Assembly (NCBI GenBank): GCA_937923405.1
Contig: CALDUY010000014.1
Span: forward strand, 1-64,000
Origin: an uncultured Gemmataceae bacterium
Lineage (GTDB): Bacteria; Planctomycetota; Planctomycetia; Gemmatales; Gemmataceae
Direction: 5' to 3'
Length of the DNA stretch: 64,000 bases
The translations under genes were made by a program, and so were the position numbers. The notes under the pieces are model-generated. The model searched no databases, was not told the origin of the DNA, and saw only the letters and a program-made list of their open reading frames with translations. Position 1 is the first letter of the stretch. Each line of letters opens with the position of its first letter. Below are positions 16,340-27,450 of the stretch, piece after piece.

Positions 16340-18094
16340 TCAATGCCGCATGTCCACCAGAGCCACGTTGGGCCAGATTTCCTGCACCTTGCGGGTGAGA
16401 TAGCCCCGGATCTCGCCTGTGGTCGGCATGGTGAGAACTCGGCGAGCGATTTCCTCGGCTTGAGTCAAAGGGGTTCGTCGCACTAATTCTTTAATCATCG
16501 GGACAGCAGCGCAGCTCATGCTCAGGCGGCGCAGCCCCATTCCGAACAAGGCCAGGGCACAGCGCGGCCAGCCGGCCATTTCTCCGCACAGTGTGACCGG
16601 CTTCTGATGCTCCTGACACGCTCGGATGACTCGTGCCAACAAGCGCAGCAATGCCGGACTAAACGGCTCGCAAAGGTGCGCTACTTGGGGGTTGTCGCGA
16701 TCGGCAGCCATCAGGTATTGAATCAAATCGTTCGAGCCGATCGAGACAAAATCCACTTCTTCCAGCAATTCGTCGATGCACAAGGCGGCGGCGGGCACCT
16801 CGATCATGATGCCCAGGGGAATGTTCTCAGCAAACGGGATGCCACTCCGCTGCAACGACATCTTGGTGCGATGAACCACACGCTTGATGCGTTGCACTTC
16901 TTCCAACTGCGAGATCATCGGGAACATCAGGCTGACTTGCCCGTAGCGTCCGGCGCGGAGGATGGCGCGGAGTTGGGCCTGAAAAAACTCGGGATAGGCC
17001 GAGGCCAGCCGAATGCTGCGAAACCCCATGAACGGATTGGCTTCCTTGCGGGTGCCCAGGTAGGTCACATGCTTGTCGCCGCCCAGATCGAGTGTGCGAA
17101 TGGTCACCAGCTTGTTCGGAGCCGCTTCGATCACCTCGCGATAGGCCGCGAGTTGTTCCTCCTCATCCGGAACCGAAGGATGGGTCAGGAAGAGGTACTC
17201 GGTACGATACAGTCCGACACCAGTCGCACCGGCCTGACCAGCCATCTGAGCATCCGCGACCCCCGAAACATTGGCCAACAACTCCACCCGCACGCCGTCT
17301 GGGCTGATCGCTTCCTGTTCGTGGTTCTCGATCAGGCGATGACTGAAATCGACATATTCGCGAGCCAATTTGCGATAAGCCGACTCCACTTCGGTGCTGG
17401 GATTGATATAGACGTGGCCTTCGCGGCCATCCAGCGCGACCAGATCGCCCGTCTTGACCTCACGTAGAATGCCACGCACTCCAGAGACGGCGGGAATCCC
17501 CAGCGCCCGTGCCAGAATGGCCGCATGTCCCGTCGCCGCCCCGGTTTCGGTGATGATGCCGGCGATCCAGCGTTTGTCAATCAACGCGGCTTGGGAGGGG
17601 AAAATCTCCGGCGCGATCAGAATGACGGGTTCCTGGAAAGCGAGGGGTTTCTCTGGCTGTTCGTCCCGAGAAAGCTGCACGACCACGCGACCGACCACAT
17701 CGCGCAGATCGGCGAGCCGCTCTTGCAAGTATTCGTCGGGAATTTGTCGAAACAGGGCGGCATACTCTTCGAGTGTCTCGCGCAGCGACGAAGCGGCATC
17801 GAGCTTTTTCTCGCAGATCCGAGCTTTGACCTTGTTCAACAGGGTTGGATCGCGCAGTAGCTGGCGATGGGCGCGAAAGATGGCGGCTTCCTCGTCGCCG
17901 ATTTGTTTGGTGACACGCGCGATGGTGTCGTCTAACTCGCGGATCACCGCCGCACAGGCTCGCTCGAAGCGACTTACCTCTGCCGACAGATGGGCATCAT
18001 CCAGCGTGTAGGGTTCATGGCTGGTGATGACTTCATCTACGCAGTAGGCATGTGCGACAGCAACACCTGGCGATACTGGAACGCCCTTCTTCAT
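16340..18094 (-). CDS. ptsI: Phosphoenolpyruvate-protein phosphotransferase (PTS enzyme I)
   Basis: Takes phosphate from PEP onto its own His and passes it to HPr. 584 residues, normal for EI. Swivel-domain active site TGAATGHAAILARALGIP (phospho-His). PEP-binding barrel: GATGVGLYRTEYLF, VTIRTLDLGGDKHV, NPFMGFRSIRL, IGIMIEVPAA-like LGIMIEVPAAALC, FVSIGSNDLIQYLMAADRDN, and the catalytic Cys region VTLCGEMAG. The frame is open 34 codons upstream, but the family N-terminus (MKKGVPVSPGVAVAHA) begins at ATG 18094 with GAGG just before it. No HPr, HPr kinase or EII gene is near, so it may serve a regulatory PTS encoded elsewhere. Confidence 0.95.
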   Translation of the reverse strand: MKKGVPVSPGVAVAHAYCVDEVITSHEPYTLDDAHLSAEVSRFERACAAVIRELDDTIARVTKQIGDEEAAIFRAHRQLLRDPTLLNKVKARICEKKLDAASSLRETLEEYAALFRQIPDEYLQERLADLRDVVGRVVVQLSRDEQPEKPLAFQEPVILIAPEIFPSQAALIDKRWIAGIITETGAATGHAAILARALGIPAVSGVRGILREVKTGDLVALDGREGHVYINPSTEVESAYRKLAREYVDFSHRLIENHEQEAISPDGVRVELLANVSGVADAQMAGQAGATGVGLYRTEYLFLTHPSVPDEEEQLAAYREVIEAAPNKLVTIRTLDLGGDKHVTYLGTRKEANPFMGFRSIRLASAYPEFFQAQLRAILRAGRYGQVSLMFPMISQLEEVQRIKRVVHRTKMSLQRSGIPFAENIPLGIMIEVPAAALCIDELLEEVDFVSIGSNDLIQYLMAADRDNPQVAHLCEPFSPALLRLLARVIRACQEHQKPVTLCGEMAGWPRCALALFGMGLRRLSMSCAAVPMIKELVRRTPLTQAEEIARRVLTMPTTGEIRGYLTRKVQEIWPNVALVDMRH

Positions 18095-18269
18095 GTGCCT
18101 CGGCCATGGGAACTGGGAGGAGAGCGAGGACTCACCTGCCCGCAAGGGCTGTTGTAGCAGAGCAATCCTTCCTTCGCAAGCGTGCGCCCAGTTCAAAACG
18201 GTGCTAGGAAGTAGATCCTCTGCCTGCTACAGTGAACCAGAAGCCCTGAATATGTGGTTGAGATGTCCT

Positions 18270-18971
18270 ATGAATCCCTATCGCACCGTTTTTCCGCAGC
18301 GACATACTGTTCTACCAATCTTGCATGTAGTGGATCGCGAGCAAGCCCAGCGAAACCTCGACATCGCTCGCGAAGCCGGAGCCGATGGCGCGTTTCTCAT
18401 CAGTCACGGACGAGTCAGCGACGACGAGCTGCTGGAACTGTATGCGGAACTACGGGCCGCGAATGACTTCTGGCTCGGCGTGAACTGTCTGGGCTTGGGA
18501 GGCGACGAAGTCTTTCGTCGAGTTGGTCCTCATGCTGAGGGAGTCTGGACCGACGATGCCTTGATCGACGAGCGCGGCAGTGAACAACCCGCTGCTCGCC
18601 GAGTTCAGCAGGCCCAGCAAGAAAGCGGCTGGCGAGGACTGTACTTTGGCGGAGTAGCGTTCAAGTATCAGCGCCCAGTGCGAGATGTCGCTGCCGCCGC
18701 TCGTCGAGCCGTGGGTTGGATGGACGTGATCACCACGAGCGGCCCCGGCACGGGGCAGGCCGCCGATCCTCACAAGATACGTTTAATGAAGCAGGCCATC
18801 GGCAATCAACCATTGGCGTTGGCCAGTGGCGTCACTCCAGAGAACGTCACTGAGTATCTGCCGTGGGCCGACTGCTTTCTCGTCGCCACGGGCATCAGTT
18901 ATACCTTCGAGGAACTGGATCCAGCGCGGACGCGCGATCTAGTACGAATCGTCCGCGCTTGGTCGAAGTGA
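18270..18971 (+). CDS. TIM-barrel protein, BtpA/SgcQ-like (putative)
   Basis: About 233 residues. The pattern suggests a (beta/alpha)8 barrel: beta-1 LPILHVVD, beta-2 GADGAFLISHG, beta-3 FWLGVNCLG, GVWTDDALIDE, LYFGGVAFKYQ, WMDVITTSGPGTGQAADPHK and the phosphate-binding-like end PLALASGVTPENV...DCFLVATGIS. The GPGTG and SGVTPENV segments resemble the BtpA/SgcQ family, some members of which are annotated near nucleoside or cofactor metabolism. The assignment is tentative. ATG 18270 is chosen; an in-frame ATG at 18252 is also possible. Divergent from ptsI (175 bases apart). Confidence 0.65.
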   Translation: MNPYRTVFPQRHTVLPILHVVDREQAQRNLDIAREAGADGAFLISHGRVSDDELLELYAELRAANDFWLGVNCLGLGGDEVFRRVGPHAEGVWTDDALIDERGSEQPAARRVQQAQQESGWRGLYFGGVAFKYQRPVRDVAAAARRAVGWMDVITTSGPGTGQAADPHKIRLMKQAIGNQPLALASGVTPENVTEYLPWADCFLVATGISYTFEELDPARTRDLVRIVRAWSK

Positions 18972-18974
18972 ACT

Positions 18975-19007
18975 AGCCCGAGCGCCCTTGCGCTGGCCTC
19001 TCGGGCT
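18975..19007. terminator. Bidirectional terminator candidate between convergent genes
   Basis: A perfect 8-bp stem AGCCCGAG (18975-18982) / CTCGGGCT (19000-19007) with a 17-base, itself partly paired, loop, followed on the plus strand by TCTTCC. It lies in the 59-base gap between two convergent stops. Confidence 0.55.
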
Positions 19008-19030
19008 TCTTCCAGCAAATCGCGTTGCAA

Positions 19031-19375
19031 TTACTTGCCCGCTGGCGGTTGCTGCTGGCCGGTCGCTCGCCGACGGATATCCAGCTCGATCGGACCAAAG
19101 GTCTGCTCGTGACGTTGCAGCGTCATTCCCAGCGCACTAAACAGCCGCTTGGCCGTGTAGAAGTTCATGATCAACCGTTGAGAAACGTTAATCTCCTGGC
19201 GTCCGGTGTGGAAAGGATTGGGATTGAGGCAGAAATCGATGATGACTTCTTCTGCCGTCGACGTGACCCGCGCGAAGTTCGAGTAAGCGACGTGCGCATC
19301 CTTTTCGTGAAGGATAATCTCAGCTTGTTGGGGTTGAGGTTCTTGCGCGGCGGGTTTCTGCTGGAATTCCGACAT
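19031..19375 (-). CDS. DUF3467 protein
   Basis: A 114-residue protein. The DUF3467 core is clear: AYSNFARVTSTAEEVIIDFC, LNPNPF, VSQRLIMNFYTAKRLFSALG and LQRHEQTFGPIELDI. The N-terminal 25 residues are Gln/Pro-rich and low-complexity. The function of the family is unknown; members are small and cytoplasmic. The start is set by GAGGAG 9 bases before ATG 19375, although the frame is open to 19474. Confidence 0.9.
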   Translation of the reverse strand: MSEFQQKPAAQEPQPQQAEIILHEKDAHVAYSNFARVTSTAEEVIIDFCLNPNPFHTGRQEINVSQRLIMNFYTAKRLFSALGMTLQRHEQTFGPIELDIRRRATGQQQPPAGK

Positions 19376-19527
19376 GATGTTCAGCTCCTCAATGAGATTG
19401 ACTGGATCCAAGCCGCTTCCGTGAATGCTGGACGCCTGGCCGGATCGTGTTTCTCTATTATCGAGGCCATGCACCTAGATGGGTAGTCCTCTGTTGAGCA
19501 AACACGGAGATTCTCTGCAACAGACGG

Positions 19528-19556
19528 TTGCGATTCAGCGATTCTCCTGCTAAGAT
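19528..19556 (+). promoter_or_regulatory. Sigma-70-type promoter of tRNA-Arg
   Basis: TTGCGA (19528-19533), a 17-base spacer, and TAAGAT (19551-19556). The tRNA begins 10 bases after the -10 box, so transcription would start a few bases upstream of the mature 5' end. Confidence 0.6.
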
Positions 19557-19566
19557 CACCTTGGTT

Positions 19567-19640
<74 letters not shown>

Positions 19641-19793
19641 TATTTGCTCATTTCAAGCGGTTGGGCAAGATTGTAGGAGTGTGCCAAACTCTGAAGTGGC
19701 AAAACTTTATGACGAGGCACCCGAAGGACACTGCACGCTCGCACAAGTGGTTTCTGCTCCAAAGTCGCCTTGCGAATTACGAATTTAACGAAA

Positions 19794-20588
19794 TTATGTC
19801 TCACTCTCGAGGAACCACTTGCCTTGGAGTTCCTCGTCGCGGCGATCAGTGACGAACATGTGCCCCGGTGCGTGGGTCAGACAGAACGACGGACGAGCCT
19901 GCATCAGCACAGCTTGCGGTGTGACGCCACAAGCCCAAAAGACGGGGATTTCACCCGAGCGAATTTCCACAGGATCGCCGAAATCCGGATGCGTCAGGTC
20001 ATCAATGCCGATCTGTTCGGGATCGCCTAGGTGGATCGGCGCACCGTGAGCCAGCGGATAGTTGGCGCAGATTTGGGCCGCTTGCTCGGCTTGATAGGAA
20101 GTCATCGGTCGCATGCTGACAACCATCGGTCCGTGGAACAGGCCGGCGGGGACACAGGGCAGGTTCGTGCGGTACATCGGCACGTTGCGATGCTGTTCGA
20201 GGTGGCGGACCGGCAGGCCCGCGCGGAGCAAAGCCGCCTCGAAGGTGAACGAGCACCCCAAGAGAAACGACACCAAGTCATCTCGCCACCAGGCACGCAG
20301 GTCGGTGGTCTCCTCGATCAGCTCGCCATAGCGCCACACGCGATAACGGGGCAAATCCACTCGCAGGTCCGCACCAGGAGCCACCGCTCGCGGTTCCGGA
20401 CATCCCGGATCGCAAACATCCAGAAGCGGACACGGACGCGGATTACGGCGGCAGAACAGGAGAAAATCAAACGCCAAGTCGCGCGGCAGCACCACTAGAT
20501 TGGCCTGTAAATAGCCCAAAGCCAGCCCCGGCGTCGGTCCGGTTAACTGCCCTGTTCGTGCCAACAAACGCACCTCTTGGCCGGTCAT
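19794..20588 (-). CDS. DUF1445 / UPF0317 family, putative hydro-lyase or D-glutamate cyclase half
   Basis: A 264-residue protein of the DUF1445 (YcsI-like) family: LALGYLQANLVVLPRDLAFD, LVSFLLGCSFTFEAALL, VPMYRTNLPC, GPMVVSMRPM, HGAPIHLGDP, IPVFWACGVTPQAVL and ITHAPGHMF-like LTHAPGHMF at the C-terminus. In animals this domain is the N-terminal half of the mitochondrial D-glutamate cyclase DGLUCY. Here it overlaps the DUF4392 gene by four bases (ATGA), so the two are translated together. The pair may convert D-glutamate to 5-oxo-D-proline, a peptidoglycan-related or salvage role; that is inference from the animal protein. Confidence 0.88.
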   Translation of the reverse strand: MTGQEVRLLARTGQLTGPTPGLALGYLQANLVVLPRDLAFDFLLFCRRNPRPCPLLDVCDPGCPEPRAVAPGADLRVDLPRYRVWRYGELIEETTDLRAWWRDDLVSFLLGCSFTFEAALLRAGLPVRHLEQHRNVPMYRTNLPCVPAGLFHGPMVVSMRPMTSYQAEQAAQICANYPLAHGAPIHLGDPEQIGIDDLTHPDFGDPVEIRSGEIPVFWACGVTPQAVLMQARPSFCLTHAPGHMFVTDRRDEELQGKWFLESET

Positions 20589-21517
20589 CCCCTTACCCCT
20601 CGGAGTACGTCGCGAATCTCGATCAATGGTTGAATGTACGACTCGAACGGCAGTCCATCGACCGAGAGTTCCGCTCGCCCCGTGACCCCGTCTACCAGCG
20701 CGCCTTGATGAACCATGGCTTCTAAAATACGGTATTCAAACTCTTTATTATACCAATCATGAGCCGGAGTGTGGCCACGGAGTACGGCGACGCCGGAGGC
20801 CAAGGCGTAGGCTCCCCAGTTGCTAATGCCCGCGACCAGAAGATACCGCGTTGGCACACGACAGGCGATCCATGCGCCGTTGGTGATCTCGGCTCGAATC
20901 AGGCTCCAGGGCAGCTTGCCCATGCCGATTTCGTTGCCGCCATCGCCGATGCCTAGCGTGATCGTTTCGCCGGGAGACTCGAACAGTGCGGCAGCGTCGC
21001 GTAACTGATCGGTGATGTCGATGCCGCGCATGCTGTGGCACCGGTTGTGATGCGGTGGTGGAACCTCTTGCTCGAAGCGGACACGCTCCGTGACGGGATC
21101 GACGCTGTTCGGCGTGTGGCTAGGACCAACACGCTCTACAGCGAGCAAATGGGTGAAGGCGGGCAAAGCTTCGCCGAGCAGGTAGACCAGCGTCGACTCG
21201 CAATCGGCCAGGCGAAGGCCCACTTGCAGAGCATCTCGACAAAAAGGATCGCTAATAAGGGAAATAGTGATACCTAACTGGGGCAAGGTGCGCGCCAGAT
21301 AAACCGCGCCGAGAGGGCCGTCAGTTTCGCCACGCCCTACGCCGGGTATCCAGAAGCCGGTGACAATGCCCAGATGGCCAGCAGGAGTCTCGGCGAGACT
21401 GTGGCACATCAAGGCGAAGTCCTGCGGACAGGCCTGAAACAGATTGGCCAGGCCTCGTTGGCCAACGTCGCGCTGCACGCTGGTCCGAATCGCTTGCAGA
21501 ACCGCTTCAGTGGTCAT
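20585..21517 (-). CDS. DUF4392 protein, D-glutamate cyclase-like C-terminal half
   Basis: A 310-residue protein matching the C-terminal part of animal DGLUCY (DUF4392): CHSLAETPAGHLGIVTGFWI, ETDGPLGAVYLARTL, IGDGGNEIGMGKL, ISNWGAYALASGV, and the C-terminal FESYIQPLIEIRDVL. ATG 21517 overlaps the preceding RluA-type gene by ATGA; the longer open frame upstream to 21880 is only the antisense-rich shadow of that gene. It overlaps the downstream DUF1445 gene the same way, so three genes form one coupled operon. No membrane helix or signal. Confidence 0.85.
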   Translation of the reverse strand: MTTEAVLQAIRTSVQRDVGQRGLANLFQACPQDFALMCHSLAETPAGHLGIVTGFWIPGVGRGETDGPLGAVYLARTLPQLGITISLISDPFCRDALQVGLRLADCESTLVYLLGEALPAFTHLLAVERVGPSHTPNSVDPVTERVRFEQEVPPPHHNRCHSMRGIDITDQLRDAAALFESPGETITLGIGDGGNEIGMGKLPWSLIRAEITNGAWIACRVPTRYLLVAGISNWGAYALASGVAVLRGHTPAHDWYNKEFEYRILEAMVHQGALVDGVTGRAELSVDGLPFESYIQPLIEIRDVLRGVRG

Positions 21518-22215
21518 CGCGCAGCTCCCGGCTGCAACAGGTAGGCGAAGCGGCCACGCCAGGAGCGTGGCAGCTCGGCAGTCAGTGTGATCGGTTCGTA
21601 GCGCACTGGATGAAGGAAGGTCAATTCTCGCGCGTGCAAGGCAATGCCGGGCGTGAACGTGTGGACCGCTCCGTACTTGGCATCGCCGAAGATCGGGTGG
21701 CCGTGATGGGCGAGCTGGACGCGGAGTTGATGGGTGCGTCCGGTTTGCGGACGTAGTTCCAGCCAGGTCAGCCCGTTGTGGACGTTGCGTTGCTGAAAGT
21801 GCAGCAAGGCTTGCTTCGCCTCTGGATCGCCCGGTTGGACGACCTCGACCCGTCCGGCTAGACGATCGCGGCGCAGCCAATCTTCCAGCGAGCCGGCCTG
21901 CCGCGCGAGTTCACCTTCAACCACGGCCCAATAGGTTTTCTCAACGGACCCCTGACGGAACTGCTCCGACAACCGCGCGGCGGCTTTGCTAGTACGAGCA
22001 AAAAGCAGCACTCCTGAGACCGGCTTATCGAGCCGATGCACCACCCCAAGAAAGACATTGCCCGGCTTTCGGTACTTGGCCTTCAGATACGCCTTCACCG
22101 CGCGATCGATCGTCTCCTCCTGCCCCTGAAAATGCGTGGCCGACACACCGGCTGGCTTGCAGATTGCCAGACAGTGATTATCCTCAAAGAGAATGTCCAG
22201 AGCAGGAAGACTCAT
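21514..22215 (-). CDS. RluA-family pseudouridine synthase, single-domain
   Basis: Isomerises uridine in rRNA or tRNA. 233 residues: DILFEDNHCLAICKPAGV at the N-terminus, catalytic HRLDKPVSGVLLFART with the Asp at about residue 64, LELRPQTGRTHQLRVQLAHHG, then the PIFGDAKYG end. There is no S4 domain, unlike the RluD-type protein at 45862-46869. First gene of the coupled operon with the D-glutamate cyclase-like pair; the functional link, if any, is unclear. Confidence 0.92.
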   Translation of the reverse strand: MSLPALDILFEDNHCLAICKPAGVSATHFQGQEETIDRAVKAYLKAKYRKPGNVFLGVVHRLDKPVSGVLLFARTSKAAARLSEQFRQGSVEKTYWAVVEGELARQAGSLEDWLRRDRLAGRVEVVQPGDPEAKQALLHFQQRNVHNGLTWLELRPQTGRTHQLRVQLAHHGHPIFGDAKYGAVHTFTPGIALHARELTFLHPVRYEPITLTAELPRSWRGRFAYLLQPGAAR

Positions 22216-22320
22216 CCTGGGCCTTCAAATAAAACGAGCCGCTCGATGTTCGTTCTGGGAGGTATTGTACCCAGACGGACCTCAAGCGGCGGAGAAAAGT
22301 CGTATCTCCCAGAAGAAAAC

Positions 22321-22752
22321 TCATCGTCGAGCAGGAATGTTGATCTCGTACTCCTTTTTGCCAGCCTCGACGATCACTTCGAGAGGAGTCGTCGAGACCG
22401 ACATGTATTCTTGAGAGATACGGTTAGGAGGTAGTTTCTTCATTCCCGGTCCTGGTTCGTCTTCCGTGGCCAGGTTATTATCGACGAGCGTAACCTTGTT
22501 GTTACCCTCGGCAGCACCTTCGCGGTCCCCGCTCTTGAGAACAAACTTGCCCGAGGCATCGGAAACACCGGAGGCACTGACCGTCTTGCCGTCCGCCGTC
22601 ATGTGGTGAAACTGGACCAAGAGATTGGCCGCCGGCTTCCCGTTCAGCTTCACCACCCCTTCGACGGGGGTGATCCGCGCAGCGGTCGGACCACATCCAG
22701 ACGCTAACACCATGGCGAGCAGAAGCACGCTAGATTGAACCAGCCGCGACAT
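22321..22752 (-). CDS. Small lipoprotein with carboxypeptidase-regulatory-like fold
   Basis: A 143-residue lipoprotein. Signal peptide with lipobox LASGC at about residues 16-20. The mature part begins TPVEGVVKLNGKPAANLLVQ and continues SASGVSDASGKFVLKSGD, the pattern of transthyretin/carboxypeptidase-regulatory-like beta-sandwiches found in planctomycete lipoproteins beside DUF1559 genes. Start ATG 22752 has AAGG 7 bases upstream; the frame is open further up through the preceding gene. It follows the DUF1559 gene by 22 bases, so one operon. Confidence 0.85.
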   Translation of the reverse strand: MSRLVQSSVLLLAMVLASGCGPTAARITPVEGVVKLNGKPAANLLVQFHHMTADGKTVSASGVSDASGKFVLKSGDREGAAEGNNKVTLVDNNLATEDEPGPGMKKLPPNRISQEYMSVSTTPLEVIVEAGKKEYEINIPARR

Positions 22753-22774
22753 GAAGCTACCTTTTCCGATCCAC

Positions 22775-23752
<978 letters not shown>

Positions 23753-23947
23753 AAGAAGAGTCCTCTGTGTCCTTTATTATTCCAAGAAGATCTGACAACA
23801 GAACCTACAAAATACATCGTTATAGTTAGGATCGCCGGACTCAGACTCAAGTGAATGTATGGTGAAGGTTTATGCACCTCTACCGTCTGGCTTCAAGATG
23901 ACTAGAATCTCCACAGATTGCCAAAATGGTAAGACCTGAGGGAAATA

Positions 23948-24400
23948 ATGGAACGAACGCTGATCTTGCTGAAGCCCGATTGTGTCCAACGACGGTTAGT
24001 CTCCGAAGTGCTGGGACGGTTTGAACGCAAAGGGTTGCGGTTGGCCGCCCTGAAGCTGCTTCAGGCCGACAAGGCGTTGGCAGAACGCCATTACGCCGTC
24101 CACCGCGAACGCCCGTTTTTCCCGTCACTGGTGCAATTTTTGACCAGCGGCCCGACGGTGGCGCTGGTCCTGGAAGGTCCTAATGCCGTCGTGGTGGCTC
24201 GCAATCTGATCGGCGCGACCGACGGAGCCAAAGCCGCTCCCGGCACGATTCGTGGCGACTTCGCGCTCAGTGTGCAGAACAACCTGGTCCACGGCTCGGA
24301 CAGCGTCGAAAATGCTCAGAGCGAGATCGCCCTATGGTTCAAGCCCGAAGAGTTGACTAGCTTCCAACCTGTGGATGCCCCCTGGGTCGTCGGATCGTGA
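23948..24400 (+). CDS. ndk: Nucleoside diphosphate kinase
   Basis: Transfers the gamma-phosphate from ATP to NDPs. 150 residues; N-terminal [16 protein letters not shown], and catalytic His115 in NNLVHGSDS. The [15 protein letters not shown] and [17 protein letters not shown] segments are canonical. GAGGG lies 7 bases before the ATG. Its stop overlaps the next gene's GTG start (GTGA), making a three-gene run with a small membrane protein and ligA. Confidence 0.96.
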   Translation: MERTLILLKPDCVQRRLVSEVLGRFERKGLRLAALKLLQADKALAERHYAVHRERPFFPSLVQFLTSGPTVALVLEGPNAVVVARNLIGATDGAKAAPGTIRGDFALSVQNNLVHGSDSVENAQSEIALWFKPEELTSFQPVDAPWVVGS

Positions 24401-24723
24401 CCGCCTCGTCGGAACCGCGTAATCCGTTCTATTTGCTGCTGCTGCTCGCCGGCCTTCTGTTCGTGCTGACGGCGGTGGCTTTGGCCTTGGTGCCGGTCCT
24501 CGAACAGAAGGCCATCGATGCGGGGAATCCACCGCCCCCCTCGGAATGGCGTGATGCCCTGCGCAGCGACGGCTGGAAGTGGTTGCTCTACGAAGTCGCC
24601 CTAGTGGTTTTGCTCAGCTTGGCCAGCATGTTCTGGGACTGGCAACGGAGCTTGAAATCCGAGGTCGCCAAGCCGACAATCGATAACCATTCCTCGACTG
24701 ATCGACCTTCCGAGGCTCGTTGA
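24397..24723 (+). CDS. Small membrane protein of unknown function
   Basis: A 108-residue protein with two hydrophobic helices, about residues 11-34 ([20 protein letters not shown]) and 61-80 ([19 protein letters not shown]), joined by a short Pro-rich loop, with a polar C-terminal tail. It starts with GTG overlapping the ndk stop and ends 3 bases before ligA. I recognise no family. Confidence 0.75.
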   Translation: MTASSEPRNPFYLLLLLAGLLFVLTAVALALVPVLEQKAIDAGNPPPPSEWRDALRSDGWKWLLYEVALVVLLSLASMFWDWQRSLKSEVAKPTIDNHSSTDRPSEAR

Positions 24724-26739
<2,016 letters not shown>

Positions 26740-26748
26740 GAACCACGC

Positions 26749-27435
26749 TTACTTCTTGCCGCTGCGTCGGGAGCCTTTGCGCGAGGGGAGATTTTGGTTC
26801 GCGAGCAAACACCTCTCGCACGGGTAGGTTCAGCCCTGGGAAAATTTCGCCCCCATCCAGAACATCTTCTTCGGTCCGTATCACCTTTTCATCTGGAGCA
26901 TCATAGATCTCAATAATGCGTTTTTGGGGTATTACTAACCAGACCTGACGTACACCAGAAAAGAAGTATTCCTTAACTTTGCGTTCCATTTCAGGAGTAG
27001 TGTTGCCTTCGTTGAGAACTTCGATGGCGAGATCAGGAACCAAATCGGGAATACTCTCATTAGGCCGTTGACGGTTCGGCAGTTTGTCCCAACTCACAAC
27101 GAGACATCGGGGATACGAACGAGACCCGGCATCAGGCGCATGGTCGCATCGGCTCCCCCGAGATCCCCTAGGTCGTTGCGATCGAGATACCGACCTAGCA
27201 AACGAATAATGTCCGCAGCGAGAAACCCCTCTCGATACCCCATGATCTTTTCCACCAGGGTGCCGTCGACCAATTCGTAGAGCTTCTCCTTTCGAGCGTT
27301 GAGACGAGTTAAATCCTTTTCGGTGGCCAACCCCGGCAAGGGCGAAAAACAAATCCGCTCGGGAGCAATGCCGCCGAAATGGGCGAGCACCTCGGCATTG
27401 TTCTTCCAGGTCATCACTGGTTTCACTCGGGCCAT
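26749..27435 (-). pseudogene. Uma2-family (DUF820) endonuclease-like gene, frameshifted
   Basis: Uma2-family proteins are PD-(D/E)XK-like and abundant in planctomycetes and cyanobacteria. The N-terminal piece (27435-27094) reads EKLYELVDGTLVEKIMGYRE and VRIPDVSL, then a stop. Skipping one base gives VSWDKLPNRQ, IPDLVPDLAIEVLN and VWLVIPQKRIIEIYD in the next frame, so one base is missing inside the S-F-V-S-W stretch near 27096. Near 26805 a second frame change would restore a natural basic tail ending RKGSRRSGKK and stop at 26749. GGGAGG still stands 7 bases before the ATG. It may be a recent pseudogene or two sequencing errors. Confidence 0.75.
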
Positions 27436-27450
27436 GTGCCGACCTCCCGA

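Noticed and set aside
16607..17467. Long plus-strand open frame inside ptsI
   Set aside because: Antisense shadow of the EI gene.
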